Shown here: positions 9,991-15,924 of the stretch, piece after piece | How the letters are laid out: each line of letters opens with the position of its first letter | Numbering within the stretch: position 1 is the stretch's first letter | Origin: a bacterium | Lineage (GTDB): Bacteria; Cyanobacteriota; Vampirovibrionia; Obscuribacterales; Obscuribacteraceae | Length of the DNA stretch: 64,000 nt | Assembly: GCA_016124935.1 (NCBI GenBank) | Contig: WGMS01000011.1 | Span: 87,322 to 151,321, forward strand | Direction of reading: 5' to 3' | The notes under the pieces: model-generated | Seen by the model: only the letters and a program-made list of their open reading frames with translations | What the model was told of the DNA's origin: nothing | Databases searched by the model: none | Made by a program: the position numbers and the translations under genes

Positions 9991-10722
9991 TTACTTGCCG
10001 CCCAGGGTAGTGTCGATGGAGCGGCTTAGCTGCTCCAGTTCGTTGTACATAATTCTGTGCCGGTCGAAATTACTTCCGCTCTGGGAGCGCAACTGCGATT
10101 CCAGATCATGGATGCGATTCTCCATTTTAAAGAGATCGTTAGCCTGGGTTCTGTTGATGCGGCCCGCGGCCAGTCCGTTGGCGATTCTTTGATAGAGCAC
10201 ATTGCCTGCTATAGGTACCGGCGGGGTGCCGGGCGCTATTGAAGTAGCCGCCGGTGTCGTGACCGGGGTGGCAGCCGGGGTGGCAACAGATGTAGAAGCC
10301 GGTACTGTGGCGCTTCCCGGCGTTGTCGTACTTGTGTTATTAGTATAGTTCTGAATTTTTGTGCCCAGGGCTTCCATGGCTTGTACCATGGAGACTACTT
10401 CGGGGTCGTGCAGAGTGCCGTCGGCCATGGCCTGGGTGGCACTCTGTTTAATGGCATTGAGCTCGTTGGTCAGCTCCGTAGCCTCGGTAGTGGTCAGTTT
10501 CCCCGACTGAATTCCGGCCTGGATGTCGTTCTCCAGCCTGGACTGCTGCACGGCCAGATTGTTGAGGGTGGCCGCCTGGGCTCCGCCGCCGCCTTTCTTG
10601 AGGACGTTCTTGTCGACATAGTCTTTCATCATCTTCTGGAAATCCAGAGCCGAAGCAGGTAGTGGACTGACCATCGGAAGGATCAGGGAGATAACTAAAG
10701 TTGCGGCGAGCCTGCGCTTCAT
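9991..10722 (-). CDS. secreted helical protein with Thr/Pro/Ala linker, unknown function
   Basis: A signal peptide of about 26 residues ends ASA. The mature protein has an amphipathic helical block, then a low-complexity linker rich in Thr, Pro, Ala and Val (about residues 125-170), then a second helical block with coiled-coil character near the C-terminus. No catalytic motif is visible. ATG at 10722 is preceded on the minus strand by an AGGATTTG ribosome site. It converges with the secreted protein at 9054, leaving 19 bases between the stops. Confidence 0.65.
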   Translation of the reverse strand: MKRRLAATLVISLILPMVSPLPASALDFQKMMKDYVDKNVLKKGGGGAQAATLNNLAVQQSRLENDIQAGIQSGKLTTTEATELTNELNAIKQSATQAMADGTLHDPEVVSMVQAMEALGTKIQNYTNNTSTTTPGSATVPASTSVATPAATPVTTPAATSIAPGTPPVPIAGNVLYQRIANGLAAGRINRTQANDLFKMENRIHDLESQLRSQSGSNFDRHRIMYNELEQLSRSIDTTLGGK

Positions 10723-10843
10723 GACAAATCCTCAAGGTAAGTTCTAGATCTGGCTTTATTAAAGCACATATCGCCTGAAAAGATTAGGTTGTTACCTGGC
10801 GAAAGGCTTATGACTTTTCTTGTGATGGTTACCGGTGCGTGTA

Positions 10844-11131
10844 CTAGGAGTTCTGCACCTGTTTGCTCTCGTCCATGATCTTTTCATAGATGCGCATCAT
10901 GGCGGGCGCTAGAGAAGAGTTGCGAATATTGACGAGCAGGTGCTCGATTACTTTCTCTTCTCTCTTTTCATCGAGAATCGGCACACCGTCACGGGCTTTG
11001 AGGTAGCCTATCTCTCTAGCCAGATCCAATCTGGTTTCGAGCAGACCGGTTATCTCTCTATCTATCGCATCGATGGCGATTCTCATCTCTTGTATTTGCT
11101 TGTCTTCGGCGCTTATGTTCATTTCTTGCAT
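10844..11131 (-). CDS. chorismate mutase, AroQ class (monofunctional)
   Basis: This 95-residue all-helical protein matches the AroQ fold. It has RIAIDAIDREITGLLETRLDLAREIGYLK with the conserved Arg, Arg and Lys of the active site in helix 1, then PILDEKREEKVIEHL. It converts chorismate to prephenate. It lies 19 bases after the DAHP synthase gene on the same strand, so both should be expressed together and be controlled by the leader at 12026-12279. In many bacteria this domain is fused to PheA, TyrA or AroF; here it stands alone. Confidence 0.9.
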   Translation of the reverse strand: MQEMNISAEDKQIQEMRIAIDAIDREITGLLETRLDLAREIGYLKARDGVPILDEKREEKVIEHLLVNIRNSSLAPAMMRIYEKIMDESKQVQNS

Positions 11132-11150
11132 TTCTGATATTCCTCTATAT

Positions 11151-12008
11151 TCAAGCTACTTTTCTTGCCGGGATTCTCTTTGGCGCCGGCAGCGTTCTGC
11201 CGACGGCTCTTGCTATGCCGTCGAGGGAGTGAATCAGTTCACACAATTCGGGCAGGGTCAGGGCTTGTTTGGCATCTGAAACCGAACGCTCCGGTACTGG
11301 ATGGGCTTCTATGATGAGACCATCGGCACCACAGGCGATTGCGGCCCTGGAGAGATCGGGGATTATATCGGCTCTACCGGCGGCATGGCTGGGGTCAACC
11401 AGGACAGGCAGGTGGGTCATCTGTTTGAGAACAGCTACCGCTCCCAAATCAAGGACATTTCTTGTGCTCTGGTCATAGCTGCGGATACCTCTTTCGCAGA
11501 GAATTACCTTTTCATTGCCTTCGGCCATGATGTATTCGGCGGCGAGAATAAGCTCTTCTATGGTGGAGGAGAGACCGCGTTTGAGCAGGATGGGCTTATT
11601 AGATCTGCCCAACGCTTTTAAAAGCTCGAAGTTCTGCATATTGCGCGAGCCCACTTGCAGGATGTCGAGATGGTCGAGGGCGATATCGAGATGCTCTTTC
11701 GACATTACTTCAGAGACGAAGGGCATGCCGGAGATTCTGCGAGTCTCTTCTACGATGGTAAGCCCGTCGGCTCCCAGACCCTGGAAAGCGTAGGGGGAGG
11801 TTCTCGGTTTGAACAGACCGCCTCGGATGGCGTTTATCGGGGAGTTCGAGAGGACTCTTGCTACCTCTTTCATTTGATCCATATCTTCAATGGCGCAGGG
11901 ACCACCGATAAGAAGCAGCTCTTTGCCTCCCACCCGGCAGTCCCCGCTAATTGAGATGCTGCTTCTGTCGTTTGCATGCTTTTTGCGAGCTAGTTTGGCT
12001 TCCAACAT
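11151..12008 (-). CDS. aroF: 3-deoxy-7-phosphoheptulonate (DAHP) synthase, type I-beta
   Basis: Condenses phosphoenolpyruvate with erythrose-4-phosphate, the first step of the shikimate pathway. Visible motifs are IGGPCAIED (34-42), the KPRTSPYAFQG segment, ILLKRG, ILCERG and DPSHAAGR, with the metal and substrate ligands in place. Only about 30 residues precede the barrel, too few for the ferredoxin-like regulatory domain found in some homologues, and no chorismate mutase is fused. A strong AGAGGAGA ribosome site lies 8 bases before ATG at 12008. It directly follows two tandem attenuators and precedes chorismate mutase. Confidence 0.92.
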   Translation of the reverse strand: MLEAKLARKKHANDRSSISISGDCRVGGKELLLIGGPCAIEDMDQMKEVARVLSNSPINAIRGGLFKPRTSPYAFQGLGADGLTIVEETRRISGMPFVSEVMSKEHLDIALDHLDILQVGSRNMQNFELLKALGRSNKPILLKRGLSSTIEELILAAEYIMAEGNEKVILCERGIRSYDQSTRNVLDLGAVAVLKQMTHLPVLVDPSHAAGRADIIPDLSRAAIACGADGLIIEAHPVPERSVSDAKQALTLPELCELIHSLDGIARAVGRTLPAPKRIPARKVA

Positions 12009-12025
12009 TTAAAAATCTCCTCTGT

Positions 12026-12062
12026 AAAACAAAACTCCGGACTTCTTTGGGAAGTCCGGAGT
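12026..12062 (-). terminator. intrinsic terminator 2 (attenuator)
   Basis: ACTCCGGACTTC (12062-12051) and GAAGTCCGGAGT (12045-12034) form a perfect 12-base-pair stem with a 5-base loop, followed by TTT, G and TTTT. It ends only about 18 bases before the start codon of aroF and just before its ribosome site, a position expected for an attenuator rather than a gene-end terminator. Confidence 0.92.
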
Positions 12063-12103
12063 CAACACATAACCTTGATGAACGACTCTACTCAGGACTT
12101 CCC
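12049..12103 (-). promoter_or_regulatory. antiterminator stem 2
   Basis: GGGAAGTCCTGAGT (12103-12090) can pair with ACTCCGGACTTCCC (12062-12049) with 13 of 14 bases matched, the one mismatch being T-C, around a 27-base loop. The second arm contains the whole 5' arm of terminator 2 (12062-12051), so this stem and the terminator exclude each other completely. Confidence 0.87.
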
Positions 12104-12150
12104 CTGTTTGCGCTTCCAAAAAAATAAAAATAGGTATTGGCTGTGGTCAT
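12088..12150 (-). CDS. attenuator leader peptide 2 (Tyr/Phe-rich)
   Basis: A 20-codon ORF starts at ATG 12150 and stops at TAG 12090-12088. It encodes MTTANTYFYFFGSANRGSPE, with five consecutive Tyr/Phe codons at 12132-12118. An AAGGGA ribosome site lies about 8 bases upstream. The first arm of antiterminator 2 starts in the Arg codon and runs to the first base of the stop codon, so a ribosome that finishes the peptide would mask it. The peptide shares only the YFYFF core with leader 1. Confidence 0.9.
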   Translation of the reverse strand: MTTANTYFYFFGSANRGSPE

Positions 12151-12163
12151 TATCTTTTCCCTT

Positions 12164-12199
12164 ATAAACAAAAAACCGTGGAGCTCACGGTCCACGGTT
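12164..12199 (-). terminator. intrinsic terminator 1 (attenuator)
   Basis: On the minus strand AACCGTGGA (12199-12191), an 8-base loop and TCCACGGTT (12182-12174) form a perfect 9-base-pair stem, followed by TTTT, G and TTT. It lies between the two leader ORFs, so it would stop transcription before leader 2 and aroF unless antiterminator 1 forms. Confidence 0.88.
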
Positions 12200-12239
12200 C
12201 ATCTGATGTGCAAGAGCTCGGCTCGAAATCAGATGAACC
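12196..12239 (-). promoter_or_regulatory. antiterminator stem 1
   Basis: A perfect 11-base inverted repeat, GGTTCATCTGA at 12239-12229 and TCAGATGAACC at 12206-12196, encloses a 22-base loop. The first arm is the end of leader ORF 1 including its stop codon. The last four bases of the second arm (12199-12196) are the first four bases of terminator 1, so the two stems cannot both form fully. Confidence 0.85.
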
Positions 12240-12279
12240 TCGGGGCAAAAAAGTAAAAGTAGTAGGATTTGTTGCTCAT
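12229..12279 (-). CDS. attenuator leader peptide 1 (Tyr/Phe-rich)
   Basis: A 16-codon ORF on the minus strand starts at ATG 12279 and stops at TGA 12231-12229. It encodes MSNKSYYFYFFAPRFI. Seven of the 16 codons are Tyr or Phe, six of them consecutive (12264-12247). The last four codons plus the stop overlap the first arm of antiterminator 1. A ribosome stalled on the Tyr/Phe run would leave that arm free, while a ribosome at the stop would cover it. An AGG sits only 2 bases before ATG, so translation may begin from a very short or leaderless 5' end. Confidence 0.88.
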   Translation of the reverse strand: MSNKSYYFYFFAPRFI

Positions 12280-12286
12280 GACCTAG

Positions 12287-12315
12287 ATGTTATATCCGTC
12301 AGGGAACCAGGTCAA
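12287..12315 (-). promoter_or_regulatory. putative sigma-70 promoter of the attenuated operon
   Basis: On the minus strand TTGACC (12315-12310) is separated by 17 bases from TAACAT (12292-12287). Transcription would start about 7 bases later, at or next to the ATG of leader 1 (12279). That would give a leaderless or nearly leaderless leader mRNA. TATAAC at 15-base spacing overlaps and is an alternative -10. Readthrough from the upstream genes is also possible. Confidence 0.45.
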
Positions 12316-12345
12316 GATCAAATCGCGATGATGTTAATGTTTACA

Positions 12346-13713
12346 TTACAATTGCTGGAGTCGTTCCACGAACAAGAACTGGGTGAAGTTGGTTGAGGAA
12401 TCCTGGAGGTTCTCCTCCACGATTTTGAGATCGTTGATTTCGGCGAGCACCCGGCTGCCCATGGTGGCGACATTGGCAGGAATCTCGCCTTTTGCCAGCA
12501 ACTCTGCCACTCGAGCGTGATCTATTAGTTCACCTTCTCCTACTTTGAGCTCCAGCTTCGAGTATTTATGGGCGAGATTGTCTTTACACTGGCTGAAGAC
12601 CTGGGGATGAGCCATGATCGTATCGATTTTGTCGAAACGGCTATCTTTTCTAATCATCAGGGCATGGGCTATTTTGATGCCGAACTCTTCTACAATTTGA
12701 AAACGATATTCGGCCATAGCCCAGGCGCTCTCTTGAACCAGCCCGCCCACCGAGTTATGGATGGCGAATTGACCCCGGTCGATATCGCCGGCTTCCAGCG
12801 CCCGCAGTACGTTTTCGGTGGTATGAAGATAGACCAATTCAAATGGCTCTTCTGGTGTGCGAGAGAGATAATAGCGGGCAGCCTCTTCGTTGAAGCTGCC
12901 TCGACCGCCCTGAATTCCTACCACCAGCCGGTCTTTATGTATACGATTCGGCATCGCTCTTGCATAAATTGCTTTCTGGGCGGCGGTCAGCCTGGCTACC
13001 GTCTCTCTTGAGTACGGATTGTAATACTGTAGATCGTCGAAGAGCTGCCAGGTATCGTTGGCGACCTGGTTTTTTAAGTCATTCAGTCTGGTCGCACCCA
13101 GGGTATCTATGGCCGTCGGCTCGATTCCTGCATGCTCTAGCATTCTTCCTATGAAGTGAGCGATGCCCTGGCTTTTGGCCGCCAGCTCGTCATGGCGGTC
13201 ACAGGACAGCTCCAGCACCTCCATGCCGCGCTTTTTGAAATAGTCAAGGAAGTAGTTGTATTCCTCATCGTTCAGGTCGAGGCGGTCTACTACTATGCGT
13301 TTACCGGTCAGATTGAGATCTTCGTCGATGCTATCCGGTCCGAACATAGGATGAGTCAAAAGCACCCTTACATTTTGCGGTTTCTCTCTTATGAAAACCT
13401 GCTTAGGATAAGATTTGACCGAGAGCACATCTATGACAGTCTTTTGAGTCCCATCTTTCTCCAGCAGTTTGCGATGGCTTTTGAAAATCTCTTCGAATAA
13501 AGAGATTGGTACGCAATAGATGATAATCTCCCGGGCCAGGGTGGTTTCGAGGTCGGCAACGGCAAGACCCGCCTCTTTTGCCCGGGCAAGAGCGACTGCG
13601 TTATCGTCATAGGCAACCAGATCGAAATCATCTTTTAAAATCCGGGCAAAAAGCAGCCCGAATCTTCCTAAGCCGATAAGGCCCAGTTTCCGCTTCGCAT
13701 TTTCAGAAACCAT
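12346..13713 (-). CDS. fused prephenate dehydrogenase-prephenate dehydratase (TyrA-PheA type)
   Basis: Residues 1 to about 280 are a prephenate dehydrogenase: the Rossmann motif GLGRFG near residue 14, THPMFGPDSIDED, and SQGIAHFIGRML. From about residue 283 a prephenate dehydratase-like domain follows: GGRGSFNEEAA, FAIHNSVGG (for the usual ENS segment), AHPQVFSQC, and NFTQFLF in place of the catalytic TRF region. The protein ends there, with no C-terminal ACT domain and no chorismate mutase domain. It would draw prephenate towards both tyrosine and phenylalanine. ATG at 13713 is 3 bases after the phosphofructokinase stop, so the two are co-transcribed. Whether both activities are retained is not shown by sequence alone. 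Confidence 0.82.
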   Translation of the reverse strand: MVSENAKRKLGLIGLGRFGLLFARILKDDFDLVAYDDNAVALARAKEAGLAVADLETTLAREIIIYCVPISLFEEIFKSHRKLLEKDGTQKTVIDVLSVKSYPKQVFIREKPQNVRVLLTHPMFGPDSIDEDLNLTGKRIVVDRLDLNDEEYNYFLDYFKKRGMEVLELSCDRHDELAAKSQGIAHFIGRMLEHAGIEPTAIDTLGATRLNDLKNQVANDTWQLFDDLQYYNPYSRETVARLTAAQKAIYARAMPNRIHKDRLVVGIQGGRGSFNEEAARYYLSRTPEEPFELVYLHTTENVLRALEAGDIDRGQFAIHNSVGGLVQESAWAMAEYRFQIVEEFGIKIAHALMIRKDSRFDKIDTIMAHPQVFSQCKDNLAHKYSKLELKVGEGELIDHARVAELLAKGEIPANVATMGSRVLAEINDLKIVEENLQDSSTNFTQFLFVERLQQL

Positions 13714-13716
13714 AGA

Positions 13717-14922
13717 TTAATAGACCCGAGCTGGCACGCCGGAAATATTTTTGACGGTTACTTCCGCAGTCTCCGGCACTCTGCCGAAGCTGACACCGAG
13801 GGTTTCGTATAGAGCAACGTCTTTTTCGTCGACAAAGCGTTGTTTGATAGCGTCGTCGACTTCCATGTATTCGATTTTGCCGCTCCGATAAGAAGAGACC
13901 GTGACACCATAAGTGCCTCTTGAAACCAGCTCCACAGCGGCAGCGCCTGCTTCCAGTCCGAAGGTGGCGTCCACCGCCGAAGTGAAGCCGCACCGCATCA
14001 GGTGGCTTGGTCTTATTTCTCTGACTTCAGGAATTTCATAGACCCCTTCGACGAATTGTCCGGTCTGCTGCATGAAGGATTTGACTGTGGCATCTGCTTT
14101 GATGCGGTCTTCGAGCTGTTTGACCACATATTTGCCGGCGCCCATCAGTTTGCGATGACCGAAGGAGTCCGGTTTGGAATCCATGTCCACCAGTTCGTTG
14201 CCCGAAGCGTCTCTCAGTCCTTCGGCTACCACTATCATGGCGGTGCCTGCTTTGACATCGCTGTCTTCGATACGCTTGATGAAAAGATCGATGATGTGGC
14301 GATAGAGAACATCGAAATCTACTGGGATTTCCGGAATGAGAACGGCGTCGGCGTCGGCGGCCACTCCGCCCCGGAAGGCTGTGTGACCGGCATAGCGTCC
14401 GAAGACCTCCATGACGATGATACGGTTATGGGTGCGGCCGGTGGTTCTCAGGTCTCGGACCGCTTCGGCGATGCGATTGATGGTCGAGTCCCCGCCCACA
14501 CTGTAGGTCATCAGGTCGAGGTCCATGGTCTTGGGGGCGTGCACACAGGAGATTCCTTGCTTGGCCAGATCTGCGACCACCGAGCCGGTGTCGTCGCCGC
14601 CGGATATCACCAGGGCATCGAGCTTGTGTTTGGCGAGACCATCTTTGATTCTTTCGTATTTATTCTCGTCTTTGATTTTAGATATTTTGACGCGAGAATT
14701 GCCGGCTTCGGAGCCTGCCAGGTATACAGGTATGGCTTCGATGCGGTCCCTGGTCAATTCGGTCAGTTTGTCGATTTCTATCAGGTTGTAAAGTCCGGCG
14801 TAGCCGTTGGGAATGATCCAGGCTTTCATGCCTTTGGAAAGAGCCGTGAGTGCTGCTCCTTTGACGACTCCGTTGAGTCCGCCACAGTCCCCACCAGATG
14901 TGATGATCCCTATGTTTTGCAT
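13717..14922 (-). CDS. 6-phosphofructokinase, pyrophosphate-dependent type predicted
   Basis: PFK-A family enzyme that phosphorylates fructose-6-phosphate. It has the N-terminal TSGGDCGGLN loop, ISGGDDTGS (106-114), PKTMDLDL (130-137), GGDSTIN and EVFGRYAGH. The second Asp of GGDD (111) marks PPi-using enzymes; ATP-using enzymes have Gly there. It is 401 residues, longer than E. coli PfkA (320), as in group II/III PFKs. GGAGGAG lies 3 bases before ATG at 14922. It heads the run into the aromatic genes. Phosphate donor preference is inferred from one residue. Confidence 0.85.
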   Translation of the reverse strand: MQNIGIITSGGDCGGLNGVVKGAALTALSKGMKAWIIPNGYAGLYNLIEIDKLTELTRDRIEAIPVYLAGSEAGNSRVKISKIKDENKYERIKDGLAKHKLDALVISGGDDTGSVVADLAKQGISCVHAPKTMDLDLMTYSVGGDSTINRIAEAVRDLRTTGRTHNRIIVMEVFGRYAGHTAFRGGVAADADAVLIPEIPVDFDVLYRHIIDLFIKRIEDSDVKAGTAMIVVAEGLRDASGNELVDMDSKPDSFGHRKLMGAGKYVVKQLEDRIKADATVKSFMQQTGQFVEGVYEIPEVREIRPSHLMRCGFTSAVDATFGLEAGAAAVELVSRGTYGVTVSSYRSGKIEYMEVDDAIKQRFVDEKDVALYETLGVSFGRVPETAEVTVKNISGVPARVY

Positions 14923-15219
14923 GGCTCCTCCAGATAAGCTTGGTGATGAATTTCTATCACGAACCAGCCCCTTTTAGATCTTGACTAATGCCTTAATTCT
15001 CGGCGGCAGCCTTTCCCAAGTCTGAAAGAGTAAGGCCCGTCCGTTGGGCGCTCATCGGACTATTATTAACCAAGATGAACTATAATAAGAGCTATGTGCA
15101 ATCATCATGTAGACCGCAAATCCTTCATAGTCCATGTCATAAAGCGAATTCTCACCACAGGAATCTTCGCCGCTCTTATCTGTCAGCTTTTTCTCGGCAC
15201 TACATCAATTACAGGCTGA
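14923..15219. other. intergenic region upstream of the phosphofructokinase gene
   Basis: About 300 bases lie between two minus-strand genes. It should hold the promoter of the phosphofructokinase-aromatic block. I could not identify a convincing -35/-10 pair, a terminator with a T-tract, or a leader peptide. A plus-strand open frame here runs into the gene at 15220 in antisense and has no coding support. Confidence 0.4.
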
Positions 15220-15924
15220 TTAATCTCCCAGGATCTCTGAGAAACTCTCCATCAACTGTTCCGTTCTTCCGGAAGAGACCTGAAAGATTTCGTTTACCCG
15301 GCGGGCGCCTTTTGGAATTACCAGTCTTGATGAGTCGACGCTGGTTCTGTTCACCGCGATGGTATCTAATAAGGCAACCGGTTTACTCTTTGCCGAGGCA
15401 CTGAAAGCCGAGAGTTTGAGCGGCATGCCGCCGAGGTCAGGAAGATTGGACCAATCTAGATAGTCCCGGTAGATTTTTTTATCGATGCCCAGAGCCCGTG
15501 TTATGCAGTACTGCCAGCGCTTCCCTGCATAGTCCAGGCTATAAATTTCCACGGGCAAGTTGAAGAGAATTCCTTTTTTACGCAGTTTCCATTTATGTAT
15601 GTCACTTTTCTTTAGATTGGTGAGGCTGCGGTCTGCGAGATTCGAGACGAAAGCCATTCTCTTCATAACACTATCTGTAGTGCCCGTGTAAAAAACCATC
15701 TTCTTGCGGTTGAAGATCCTTGTCTCTTTTTGACCGAGCTCCTTGATATAGGTGGTTCCCTCGCGCAGGTTCTCGGTCATCATCCATTTGTCTGTCAGAT
15801 AGACATTCTGAGGACCGTAGATCTGGTGATTTTGGCGGATGCACCAGGTATTGGTGCTCGGTTTAGTAAATCCGGCCGGAGCCGACAATATCAAAAAAAA
15901 TAAGATTGCCAGAAAATGGCGCAT
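15220..15924 (-). CDS. secreted protein of unknown function
   Basis: A signal peptide (RHF, then a hydrophobic core, then APAGFTK) leads a 215-residue mature protein that looks beta-rich with many basic residues. Three Cys residues remain (one in the signal region boundary, CIRQN, and YCITR). No family was recognised. Its start overlaps the stop of the TPR protein upstream by one base (TAATG), so the two are translationally coupled and probably act together. Confidence 0.65.
   Translation of the reverse strand: MRHFLAILFFLILSAPAGFTKPSTNTWCIRQNHQIYGPQNVYLTDKWMMTENLREGTTYIKELGQKETRIFNRKKMVFYTGTTDSVMKRMAFVSNLADRSLTNLKKSDIHKWKLRKKGILFNLPVEIYSLDYAGKRWQYCITRALGIDKKIYRDYLDWSNLPDLGGMPLKLSAFSASAKSKPVALLDTIAVNRTSVDSSRLVIPKGARRVNEIFQVSSGRTEQLMESFSEILGD

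Larger units (their letters stand above)
12009..12345 (-). promoter_or_regulatory. tandem Tyr/Phe attenuator leader of the aroF-chorismate mutase operon
   Basis: This 337-base gap is filled by regulatory sequence. In transcription order it contains a putative promoter, leader ORF 1 (12279-12229), antiterminator 1, terminator 1 (12199-12164), leader ORF 2 (12150-12088), antiterminator 2, terminator 2 (12062-12026) and the aroF ribosome site. Both leader ORFs carry dense runs of Tyr and Phe codons just before the switch. In each unit the antiterminator and terminator are mutually exclusive because they share bases. The arrangement predicts readthrough when charged tRNA-Tyr or tRNA-Phe is scarce. 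Base pairing is read directly from the sequence; regulation is inferred from the classical phe/trp/his attenuator model. Confidence 0.9.

Noticed and set aside
12009..12345. T-box riboswitch as an explanation for the aroF leader
   Set aside because: No T-box bulge sequence or stem I specifier structure was seen, while two short ORFs with Tyr/Phe codon runs and switch stems are present, which is the ribosome-mediated type.
12178..12396. 72-residue plus-strand open frame across the attenuator region
   Set aside because: It is antisense to leader peptide 1 and its stems; the minus-strand reading explains every repeat, while this frame has no ribosome site or known similarity.
14002..14937. 311-residue open frame on the plus strand
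   Set aside because: It lies wholly antisense to the phosphofructokinase gene, which has all family motifs; its product has no recognisable features.
15075..15404. 109-residue open frame on the plus strand
   Set aside because: Runs antisense into the secreted protein gene at 15220; basic, Ser/Arg-rich composition typical of non-coding frames.
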